NCBI GenBank assembly: GCA_902624655.1
Contig: CACNYJ010000001.1
Location: 248,001-312,000, forward strand
Source: an uncultured Thiothrix sp.
Lineage (GTDB): Bacteria; Pseudomonadota; Gammaproteobacteria; Poriferisulfidales; GCA-002705445
Direction of reading: 5' to 3'
Length of the DNA: 64,000 nt
The notes below the pieces were generated by a model, which ran no database searches, was not told where the DNA came from, and was given only the letters and a program-made list of their open reading frames with translations. Shown here piece by piece: positions 20,547 through 27,884 of the stretch; the first letter of the stretch is position 1, and each line of letters begins with the position of its first letter. The position numbers and the translations under genes were made by a program.

Positions 20547-20945
20547 ATGGATTCGACAAGTTCTCACCATGTGCCCCCCGGCTTTGAAAATGAATTAAAT
20601 AATGTCGCAATTGATTTTGACGGAGTAATACACAATTTTGATAAAGGTTGGCATGACGGCACATGCTATGGAGAGCCTTTACCAGGATCAATTGAAGCTA
20701 TTAAAAATCTATCAAAAAAATATAATATTATTATTTTCACTGCAAAAGCTAAAAAAAATAGACCTATTGTGAACGGTAAAACTGGTGTAGAACTTGTAAA
20801 GGAATGGCTGGAAAAATATGATCTATTGGATTATGTAAATGAAATTACAAGTGAAAAGCCAAGGGCGAAAATTTATATAGACGATAATGGATATAGATTT
20901 GAAAATTGGACAAAAACGCTAAATGATATTGAGGAAATTCTTTGA
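20547..20945 (+). CDS. Small HAD-superfamily protein
   Basis: The 132-residue product is a minimal HAD-fold hydrolase without a cap domain. Motif I is VAIDFDGVIHNFD (nucleophile and acid aspartates), a threonine in IIFTAKA fits motif II, and PRAKIYIDDNGYRF carries the motif III lysine and the motif IV acidic pair. Such small proteins occur beside polysaccharide genes as putative phosphatases. It lies 6 bases after the cupin gene, and the next start (TTG) overlaps its stop, so it is part of the 18252-24074 cassette. Confidence 0.65.
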   Translation: MDSTSSHHVPPGFENELNNVAIDFDGVIHNFDKGWHDGTCYGEPLPGSIEAIKNLSKKYNIIIFTAKAKKNRPIVNGKTGVELVKEWLEKYDLLDYVNEITSEKPRAKIYIDDNGYRFENWTKTLNDIEEIL

Positions 20946-21772
20946 AAGATTTTAGATTAGAGGTTTTTAAAAAAGCATCTTTGTGTAGGAACTTTGAAAA
21001 TATTCTTTATGAAAAAGTTCAAGAAAAATTAATAAAGTTCCCCGTTTATCTCTCTGCTGGTCAAGAATTCATTGCAGCAACAATATCAGAAAAAATTTCA
21101 GAATTAAACATATCGCCTGATATTTTTATTCAACACAGAGGACATTCAACTTATTTGTCCTTTGGAGGAAGTATTGACGAATTGATTGATGAATTGCTTG
21201 GGAGAAAAACTGGATGTGCATTAGGTATGGGTGGATCGGCCTCAATTCAATGTAAAAAAAAGAATATATATGGCCATGATGGTCTTATGGGAAACCAAGT
21301 CCCAATTGGAGTAGGAGCTTGTTTCGCAAGTAAATGTCCGACGATAGTTTTCGTTGGAGACTCGGCAGCTGAAGAGGACTATTGTTTGAGTGCAATAGGC
21401 TGGGCATCAACAAAAAATTTGCCAATATTATTTGTAGTCGAAGATAATAATTTATCTATTTTGACAGAGAAAAAGGTAAGAAGAAATTGGGAAATGCATG
21501 ATGTTGCAAAAGGAATGCAAGTTAAAAGTTTTAATATTTCTGACGATCCATTGATAATAAATAAGCATTTACAAAATGTTTTTGATTTTCCATTACTATT
21601 AAACATTAATACTGTCAGAAAATTCTGGCATGCTGGTGCTGGGACAGATGGTGAGAATTTTGATAGATATGAAGAGGAATTAAAATATTTTGGTGACGAA
21701 GGAAATGCGATTGATAAATATAATAAAAATTTGGTATTAGATGCATGGCAAAGACAGTTAGAGAAACAATAA
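20942..21772 (+). CDS. Thiamine-diphosphate E1 alpha-type subunit, pair 2
   Basis: The 276-residue product is a second, shorter E1 alpha-like protein. It shows YLSAGQEF (36-43), QHRGHST (64-70), GMGGSAS (95-101) and the cofactor motif from GDSAAEED (139-146) to VEDNN (166-170). It is clearly different from the alpha subunit at 11321, so this is not a recent duplication. It starts with TTG overlapping the HAD gene stop (TTGA) and overlaps its beta partner by 28 bases. No E2 or E3 is present nearby. Activity probably consists of decarboxylation or ketol transfer in sugar synthesis, by inference from context. Confidence 0.75.
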   Translation: MKDFRLEVFKKASLCRNFENILYEKVQEKLIKFPVYLSAGQEFIAATISEKISELNISPDIFIQHRGHSTYLSFGGSIDELIDELLGRKTGCALGMGGSASIQCKKKNIYGHDGLMGNQVPIGVGACFASKCPTIVFVGDSAAEEDYCLSAIGWASTKNLPILFVVEDNNLSILTEKKVRRNWEMHDVAKGMQVKSFNISDDPLIINKHLQNVFDFPLLLNINTVRKFWHAGAGTDGENFDRYEEELKYFGDEGNAIDKYNKNLVLDAWQRQLEKQ

Positions 21773-22653
21773 AAGATCTTACTAGGCATCACTTGTTAGA
21801 GAAAAAAAGCATGTGCTTTGGGCAATGCCTAACTGCTGTTGGTTGGGTTGGTGGAACTTTGCCTGAGTTATATGAAGATGATGGAATGGTTGAAGTTACA
21901 ACTGCTGATGTAGCTAATGGAGGTTTTGTCGTTGGAGCAGCCCTAAAGGGTATACGCCCAATATATGTAGTAAGGTATCAAGGTTTTCAATGGTATAACG
22001 CACCGATAATAGTAAATTATGCTTGCAAGAGTAAAGAGATTTGGGGAATTCCATGTCCAATTTTCGTTAGAAGCATTGCTATGGAAGGAGCAATTGGGCC
22101 AGTAGCTGGTTCTTCACATCATTCTTTATTTCAAAGAATGCCAGGTAGTAAGATTATATCTCCAATGACACCAAATGAATACGACTTTGCTTACAAAGAG
22201 TTTATGAGAGATGATGATGTTTATTATGTCTCCGAACATAGAAGAAGCTATGACAACAACAAAGAGTTTGAAAATATTATTGAAAATGGTGCAGATTTTA
22301 CACTTTTCCCAATATCGATTACACGTTTTGATGCAGAAAAGGCTCGAATAATATTGAAAGAACAAGGTTATAGTATAAATATTATTCATCAATTATGGAT
22401 CAAGCCTTTTGTTTTCAAAAATGAGTGGAGAGAAGCATTAAATCAAAGTAAACACGGAGGAATGGTACTAGATGACGACTATGAAGAAGGAGCTGCGAGT
22501 AGTATTGCACATTCTATGATGATAGATTCTGAAAAAAAAGTTTATACTTATGGCTTAGAGCATAGAACTGCTGGATTTCATCCAGATGTAGATAATCTTC
22601 CCCCGTCCCCAGAATTAATTGCGGATAGGGTAAAAACAATTATTAATAAATAA
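21745..22653 (+). CDS. Thiamine-diphosphate E1 beta-type subunit, pair 2
   Basis: The 302-residue partner of the gene at 20942. It keeps AALKGIRPIYVVRYQGFQW, AGSSHHSLFQRMPG (H125/H126 at the catalytic histidine place) and a C-terminal transketolase domain ending in YGLEHRTAGFHP. Aligned without gaps to the beta subunit at 12268, the cofactor-activating glutamate (E66 there) corresponds to D55 in VTTADVANGG. A Glu-to-Asp change at this usually invariant place suggests altered catalysis or a specialised subfamily. The C-terminal part lacks the standard DNGW motif and has VLDDDYEEGA instead. Cofactor binding still looks possible. Confidence 0.7.
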   Translation: MAKTVRETIKDLTRHHLLEKKSMCFGQCLTAVGWVGGTLPELYEDDGMVEVTTADVANGGFVVGAALKGIRPIYVVRYQGFQWYNAPIIVNYACKSKEIWGIPCPIFVRSIAMEGAIGPVAGSSHHSLFQRMPGSKIISPMTPNEYDFAYKEFMRDDDVYYVSEHRRSYDNNKEFENIIENGADFTLFPISITRFDAEKARIILKEQGYSINIIHQLWIKPFVFKNEWREALNQSKHGGMVLDDDYEEGAASSIAHSMMIDSEKKVYTYGLEHRTAGFHPDVDNLPPSPELIADRVKTIINK

Positions 22654-22783
22654 TAAAATATTATATAGAAGGCGAATTATATATAAAAAGAAAGCAGAAA
22701 AACATGGTTTGAAAAATCAATTATCATTAGAATTTAGTACTAATGATACTATTAGTTGGTTCATGGTAATAAAGCAATTATAG
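22652..22783 (+). pseudogene. Possible decayed gene end between the pair-2 E1 genes and the SDR
   Basis: The spacer keeps one open frame of 43 codons that ends in TAG right at the ribosome site of the next gene. Its reading ends KNQLSLEFSTNDTISWF plus a short tail, which looks protein-like, yet it has no good start and its 5' side runs into the E1 beta gene in another frame. It may be the remnant of a gene whose body was deleted. I cannot name a family, and chance is not excluded in AT-rich DNA. Confidence 0.25.
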
Positions 22784-22795
22784 GTGAGAGATATA

Positions 22796-23446
22796 ATGTC
22801 TTTAAATAAAGTTTTAATAACAGGGTCAAGTAGTGGTTTGGGAAATCATTTAGCATTACATTTTTCAAAAAAAGGTCATGAAATTTTACTTCATGGTAGA
22901 AACGAAAAAGAACTAATTAAAATAAAAAATAAAATAAATAAAAATGGATCAAATGCAGAATATGTGGTCGCGGACTTGAGTAATAATCATGAATTAGAGC
23001 TATTGTGTAATAAAGCTAAAAAGGAAAATATTAAAATTTTAATTAACAATGCAGGAATAACGTGTCCTGGATTACCACTAAAAGAACTTTCATATAAAAA
23101 TATAGATTTTATGATAGCAGTGAATCTTATTGCCCCAATAAAAATTATCAACACTTTAAATAAAATTCTGGATCATGTAATCAATATTAATTCAATGGTT
23201 GGATTAGAGGCAAAAAAAAATAGAAGTATCTACGCCTCATCAAAATGGGGTCTAAGAGGTTTTTCAGAAAGCTTAAAAAAGGAAGAAATTTTATATAAAA
23301 TTTTAGATGTTTACCCAACAAATATAAAAACTTGGCCAGAGAGAGAAAACGCAATGGACATAAATTTTGTTTTAAATAGTATATATGATGCAATGTTAAA
23401 AGAAGAAGAAGAGTTGATTTTGGATGGAAGAAAACAAGATGTATAA
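22796..23446 (+). CDS. Classical short-chain dehydrogenase/reductase
   Basis: The 216-residue product has the SDR cofactor motif ITGSSSGLGNH, NNAGIT (the NNAG structural motif), a serine in INSMVGL, and YASSKWGLRG carrying the catalytic YxxxK. I chose ATG 22796 because AGGTGAG at 22782-22788 stands at the proper distance; a GTG at 22784 lies inside that site. It is smaller than the extended SDRs of this island, so it is more likely a ketone reductase than a nucleotide-sugar dehydratase. It is coupled to the oxygenase gene that follows (8-base overlap). Confidence 0.8.
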   Translation: MSLNKVLITGSSSGLGNHLALHFSKKGHEILLHGRNEKELIKIKNKINKNGSNAEYVVADLSNNHELELLCNKAKKENIKILINNAGITCPGLPLKELSYKNIDFMIAVNLIAPIKIINTLNKILDHVININSMVGLEAKKNRSIYASSKWGLRGFSESLKKEEILYKILDVYPTNIKTWPERENAMDINFVLNSIYDAMLKEEEELILDGRKQDV

Positions 23447-24074
23447 TTTGAAAAACTTTTATAGTAGTGGATTTTGTATTATTGATGATTTTTTAGATGA
23501 AGATGCTTCAAAATCCTTACTTGCGAATTTTAAAAATATTAAAAAGTGGGATAGGGTAGACCAGGTAAGAAATCATTATGAGAAAGGAGGACCTTTTGAG
23601 ATGAATTCAACATATTTTCCTGACCATGACGAAGAGTATTATTTACAAGGCTGGAGAGCAAAAGAATACGAATTAAGTAAATTATGGATAAACTATTTTA
23701 ATGAAAAATTTTTAATAAAAATCTCTGATTTATTTCAAAAAAAGGTGCAAAGAGATACAACCTATATTTTAAAATACTCAAAAAATGACTTTTCAAGAAT
23801 ACATGTTGATGATTTACGTGGAGATGTTGATCGTGTTGATATTAGCATATTATTTTATTTGTGTGATCGGTGGATTTGGGATTGGGGTGGAATTTTAATG
23901 TTAGCCGAGAGCACTGAATCAGAAGATATGTTATCAATTATGCCCAAAAATAACAGACTTATATTAATAAATAATCAGATGAAACTACCCCATTGTGTTA
24001 CACCGGTGGCAAATTATGCAAAAAACGACAGGTTTGCAATTGCATCTTTTATAGGTTGCGATACACCTTTTTAG
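23439..24074 (+). CDS. Fe(II)/2-oxoglutarate oxygenase, prolyl-hydroxylase-like
   Basis: The 211-residue product has the oxygenase triad H122 and D124 in RIHVDDL, and H185 in LPHCVTP, with R198 in NDRFAIA for 2-oxoglutarate. The double-stranded helix core (SILFYLCDRW, then DWGGILMLAE) is like the 2OG-FeII_Oxy group. I chose ATG 23439, which gives an 8-base overlap with the SDR stop (ATGTATAA); ATG 23424 would add five residues. It probably hydroxylates or oxidises a sugar-related substrate of this cassette; no direct evidence for the substrate. Confidence 0.7.
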   Translation: MYNLKNFYSSGFCIIDDFLDEDASKSLLANFKNIKKWDRVDQVRNHYEKGGPFEMNSTYFPDHDEEYYLQGWRAKEYELSKLWINYFNEKFLIKISDLFQKKVQRDTTYILKYSKNDFSRIHVDDLRGDVDRVDISILFYLCDRWIWDWGGILMLAESTESEDMLSIMPKNNRLILINNQMKLPHCVTPVANYAKNDRFAIASFIGCDTPF

Positions 24075-24078
24075 TAAA

Positions 24079-25098
24079 ATGATTACATCAATATTGATAA
24101 ATTCAAATAATAAATCTAACTTAGATAAGGTATTCAATTCCTACGAAAAAAATGCATCAAGCTGTGATTCTTTTGAATTCATTATTAATATTGATAATGG
24201 CGATAGTGAGATAAAAAATTATTTAGAAGAGCAAATTGAAAAGAGAGAATTTATCATAAAATACATAGAAGCATATGAAGGAGATTATTTTTCTGGACAT
24301 ATTAATAATAATAAAATGCTTGATTATATTGACGAAAGTTCATATTTTATTTCATGTACAGGCGATAGAGTTATTAATGAAACGAAAAATTGGGACGAAA
24401 AATTAAAAAAATACAAAAATTTTTATAATGACGATATTTTTAGAATCAGATGCTCTTCTTTCAAGGAAAGAAGATATTTTGATTTCTGGGAATGTTGTTT
24501 TGCTCCATCAAATATAACATTTACTACCGTTAAATTAATTAAAATAATTGGTGATTTAAGTCCATGCTTCTCTCACGATGCTTTTCAACAGTGTATATTT
24601 TTCTATTTGGAAAGCCATGATAACTTTAACGCAAATCAGATAAATAGAGATGTTACGGCTTACGATATGGAATTTTCAGGAGATAAACCATTAGAAAAAT
24701 CGACTGATCAAAATTATGAAAGAATACATGGACAACTAAAAGCTTGGAACATTTTAACTTCCTGGAAAATGCAAAAGGAAGCTTTTAGGCGAGCTATGCT
24801 TGTGAAAGCAAATATTCTAGCCAATCACAATCCTGAAAATTTTCAAATTTTTGAGGAAGAAAATTACATATGTCTTCTAGATAAATCATCTGGAGTTGTT
24901 AAAAAATATAACTATAATATAAGTAAATTTAAAATATTTTTAAAAAATTTATTTAGAAAATTTTCATATTTGAACTATTGTGGCGGAGGATTAAAAGATC
25001 CTCCAAATAAAATAATCTTTTCAATATTTTGGTATCTAGATTTTAGATATAAAAATTTAAGAGGCATAAAAGACTTTTATAACAAACTTTTTAAGTGA
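24079..25098 (+). CDS. Divergent GT-A-like protein, KNWD family member 3
   Basis: The 339-residue paralogue of 7097 and 15246. It shows SILINSNNKSNLDKVFNSY at the N-terminus, TGDR (94-97) in place of the SDD motif, KNWD at 103-106, FRIRCSSFKE (121-130), FWECCFAPS and FSHDAFQQC. Here the presumed nucleotide-binding acidic motif has only one aspartate. The end contains a CGGGLKDPPNKI segment comparable to RGSPNHPINGI in member 2. It follows the oxygenase gene by 4 bases. A glycosyltransferase role is inferred from the GT-A-like start and the island context. Confidence 0.55.
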   Translation: MITSILINSNNKSNLDKVFNSYEKNASSCDSFEFIINIDNGDSEIKNYLEEQIEKREFIIKYIEAYEGDYFSGHINNNKMLDYIDESSYFISCTGDRVINETKNWDEKLKKYKNFYNDDIFRIRCSSFKERRYFDFWECCFAPSNITFTTVKLIKIIGDLSPCFSHDAFQQCIFFYLESHDNFNANQINRDVTAYDMEFSGDKPLEKSTDQNYERIHGQLKAWNILTSWKMQKEAFRRAMLVKANILANHNPENFQIFEEENYICLLDKSSGVVKKYNYNISKFKIFLKNLFRKFSYLNYCGGGLKDPPNKIIFSIFWYLDFRYKNLRGIKDFYNKLFK

Positions 25099-25114
25099 TA
25101 TATGGAGAATTTGT

Positions 25115-25876
25115 ATGCATAGTGATAAAAAAGATTTTTATGAAAAAAATGGTTATGTAATATTAGAAAAAATATTCTCTGATGAAGAAGCAGAATTTTT
25201 TAATAGATGCGTAAGAAGACACGCAAATAAAAGTTTTGCAGCACTAATAAATCCTGATAGATACGAATCATTATTAGAACAAGACGAGAGACCAAAATCC
25301 GACATAACTTTATCAGAAATTCAAGAAACATCCGCTCTTGCAAGATCTATTATGACTGATGAAAGAATGGTTAGTTTGCTAGATATATTTCATGAAAAAA
25401 AAACCGTTGGCCTTAGTAGTCAGTTTATATTTAAAGAAGCATATTCTGATTATTCATCACAAGCTTGGCGACCTCATCAGGATAATTTTTATCCAAAAAG
25501 TAAAAATGCAGCTTATATAACACTAAATTGGTTTTTGAGAGATGCTGATAAAGAAAATGGGACGATATATTGCTACCCTGGCTCTCATAAATTAGGCCTT
25601 TTACCTGCTGAAAATAATATTAGTTTTCGTGAAAAAGTTGGAGATAACCCTGGTAGTGAATGTGATATTCCTGAAGATTTTAAGGATAAGAAAACTGATA
25701 TAATTATCCCTGCAAATTCAGTAGTAATTTTAAATGGAAACTGCATACATGGCTCCCATCCAAATAATTCAAATAGATCAAGGCCATGGTACTCATCTTG
25801 CTATATATCAGAAGGCGAGGAATTTGTAATTGGAAAGAGCAGCAAAAGAGAAAAAATTAATCTCAAAAAGCCCTAA
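25115..25876 (+). CDS. PhyH-family Fe(II)/2-oxoglutarate dioxygenase
   Basis: The 253-residue product is a second PhyH-type oxygenase: H121 and D123 in WRPHQDNFYP, the strand pair LNWFLRDADKENGTIYCYPGS, H212 in GNCIHGSHP and arginines at 221 and 223 before PWYSSCYI. All residues for Fe(II) and 2-oxoglutarate binding appear present. It is only distantly like the product at 9738, apart from the shared signature. A ribosome site (GGAG) precedes the ATG. It stands between two KNWD-family genes, which suggests that hydroxylation and transfer of the sugar are linked. Confidence 0.8.
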   Translation: MHSDKKDFYEKNGYVILEKIFSDEEAEFFNRCVRRHANKSFAALINPDRYESLLEQDERPKSDITLSEIQETSALARSIMTDERMVSLLDIFHEKKTVGLSSQFIFKEAYSDYSSQAWRPHQDNFYPKSKNAAYITLNWFLRDADKENGTIYCYPGSHKLGLLPAENNISFREKVGDNPGSECDIPEDFKDKKTDIIIPANSVVILNGNCIHGSHPNNSNRSRPWYSSCYISEGEEFVIGKSSKREKINLKKP

Positions 25877-25944
25877 TAAATATATTTTTTAAATAAAATA
25901 AACAATAATAGAAGATAAATGATATTGCAGTGAAGGAATAATTA

Positions 25945-27261
25945 ATGAATAATTTTTTAGAGTATGTAAATCATAATCCAATGGATGAATTAAAAATATT
26001 TTCTGGAAAATTTATCAGTATTGGTTTTCTTTCAAAATATCCAGATGCTCTTAAAGAATATATTAACGATTTAGAAAAAAATTGCTTTGATACCAGCAAC
26101 TTTGAACTTGTTGTTGCCATTCCTGATAGTGACGAGGATTATAAATCATATTTAAAGCTTTCAGAAGAAGCATCAATAGAATTTAAGTTTATAAGATCTC
26201 CTCATATACGCTTAAATGCTATAAAAAGTTTAAACATAATTCTAAATGAAGTTTCTGATCAAAATACATATTTTTATATTGTTCATTCAGATAGATGTAG
26301 GTTTACTTGCAAAAACTGGGACTTAATTATAAAGCAATATATAAATTGCGTTCCTGATGATATGTTTTTTTTACGAGGTTCAAATTTCTCTAAAAACATA
26401 AAATTAAGAACCTCAGCACAAGATAGCTTCTATAATCCGGAACAATGGGCTGTATATACTAGGAAATATTTGAAAGCAATAGGTAGTTTTCCTGAATTTC
26501 ATACAGGCCATGATGGTGCATGTGAAATGATACAGCATTTTATAAATAAAAATAAAAAAGATCCTTATCAAAGAGATATTTTAATGCCTAATATAATGCA
26601 CTCAGATATTAGAACGATTCCATCTAAAGATACAACAGGTGGTAAAAAAAGATTTTACGAGCGATATTATATAAATAATTTTTTCTATAAAAGATATTTT
26701 AGCATAAAAGGTTTGGAGTCGTACAAAAAATCATCGGTACAAGTCTTACTTCAACACATTATATGGAAAAATAAATACATAAAAGCCAAAATAATTCAAA
26801 AAAATAAAGTATTATCAATTCAATTTGAGGATAGCAAGCTAGCTTTTTCATATAGTTACAAGTTAAATATTTTTGAGTTATTGAAAGAAAAATACCATTA
26901 TTTTTATGGTACAAATCATGGTCTAAATTTTGCACATAGATTTTATTTCATTATTAAATATGAACAAGGTTTCTCTATAATAAAAAACATTGTTTTTTTC
27001 TTTAATCGACATATTCAAAATATAAAAAATCCTACGAAAAACAAATTAAATTTTATTATATCTTTTTGCTTAGCTTATTTAGGAAAAATTTTTACCTTTA
27101 TATTTTTTACCGAACCTATTAATAATCAAGTCGAAGGTCTATTTGGAGATAAAGAATTTAAAAATGTACTATATAGTAATGTTATAAAGGATGCTTACAA
27201 AAACAAATTTAATCAAAAATCACTTGATCAAATAGCCAAGGAAATAGAGGCAAAAGATTAG
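25945..27261 (+). CDS. Divergent GT-A-like protein, KNWD family member 4
   Basis: The 438-residue, most divergent member of the family. It has SDR (115-117) followed by KNWD (123-126), FFLRGSNFS in place of the FRLRCS motif, and a changed distal motif (FHTGHDGAC). The N-terminal ISIGFLSKYPDALKEYI region still fits a GT-A start. The last 100 residues add a hydrophobic stretch (FIISFCLAYLGKIFTFIFF), likely a membrane segment. A ribosome site (GAAGGA) precedes the ATG. It ends 5 bases before the convergent gmhA gene. Function is unknown; sugar transfer is the working idea. Confidence 0.5.
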   Translation: MNNFLEYVNHNPMDELKIFSGKFISIGFLSKYPDALKEYINDLEKNCFDTSNFELVVAIPDSDEDYKSYLKLSEEASIEFKFIRSPHIRLNAIKSLNIILNEVSDQNTYFYIVHSDRCRFTCKNWDLIIKQYINCVPDDMFFLRGSNFSKNIKLRTSAQDSFYNPEQWAVYTRKYLKAIGSFPEFHTGHDGACEMIQHFINKNKKDPYQRDILMPNIMHSDIRTIPSKDTTGGKKRFYERYYINNFFYKRYFSIKGLESYKKSSVQVLLQHIIWKNKYIKAKIIQKNKVLSIQFEDSKLAFSYSYKLNIFELLKEKYHYFYGTNHGLNFAHRFYFIIKYEQGFSIIKNIVFFFNRHIQNIKNPTKNKLNFIISFCLAYLGKIFTFIFFTEPINNQVEGLFGDKEFKNVLYSNVIKDAYKNKFNQKSLDQIAKEIEAKD

Positions 27262-27266
27262 ACTAA

Positions 27267-27839
27267 TTATTTCTTTCCGAAAAATTCCTCTTCTACAATT
27301 CCACATATTAATTGCCCAATAGCAATGTGCATTTCTTGAATATAATTTGTTTCATTACTAGGAACTTGAATTGTCAAATCAGAAATTTTAGATAAACTAC
27401 TATTGTTTTTGCCTGTAACTGAAATAGTGAAAATGCCGATTTTTTTAGCTTTTTCAACTGCTTTTATTATATTTTCACTTTCGCCACTCGTGGATGTTGC
27501 ATACAAGACATCATTTTTTATGCCTATTCCTTCAAGCTGCCTAGAAAATATATTTTCAAAACCATAGTCATTACCGATTGCAGTTATTGCTGAAGTATCT
27601 ACGGTAAGTGATATAGCTGGGAGTGGTTTTCTGTCTAGTTTGTATCTTCCCATTAACTCTGCGGATAAATGTTGTGAATCTGCAGCGGAACCACCGTTAC
27701 CGCAGAATATAACTTTATTTTTTGCCTTGAGCGCTTCAATAATCTCATTTATAGCAATCTCTATATTTTCTGATTGAGAATCTAATAATTTAAAATTATT
27801 AGAAACATCTTGAAGATAATTTTTGATCTTTTTTTTCAT
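27267..27839 (-). CDS. gmhA: Sedoheptulose 7-phosphate isomerase
   Basis: GmhA converts sedoheptulose 7-phosphate to D-glycero-D-manno-heptose 7-phosphate, the entry step of heptose synthesis. The 190-residue SIS-domain product shows FCGNGGSAADSQHLSAEL (about 41-58), a key GmhA motif, then LTVDTSAITAIGND and STSGESENII for phosphate binding, and the late EMHIAIGQLIC. With 17269 and 8551 it gives a full GDP-heptose route. It lies on the minus strand downstream of manC (45-base spacer), so it has its own promoter arrangement apart from the plus-strand cassettes. Confidence 0.93.
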   Translation of the reverse strand: MKKKIKNYLQDVSNNFKLLDSQSENIEIAINEIIEALKAKNKVIFCGNGGSAADSQHLSAELMGRYKLDRKPLPAISLTVDTSAITAIGNDYGFENIFSRQLEGIGIKNDVLYATSTSGESENIIKAVEKAKKIGIFTISVTGKNNSSLSKISDLTIQVPSNETNYIQEMHIAIGQLICGIVEEEFFGKK

Positions 27840-27884
27840 TATTTAAGGTATTATATTTTTATAGCATTCACTTATATCATACTA

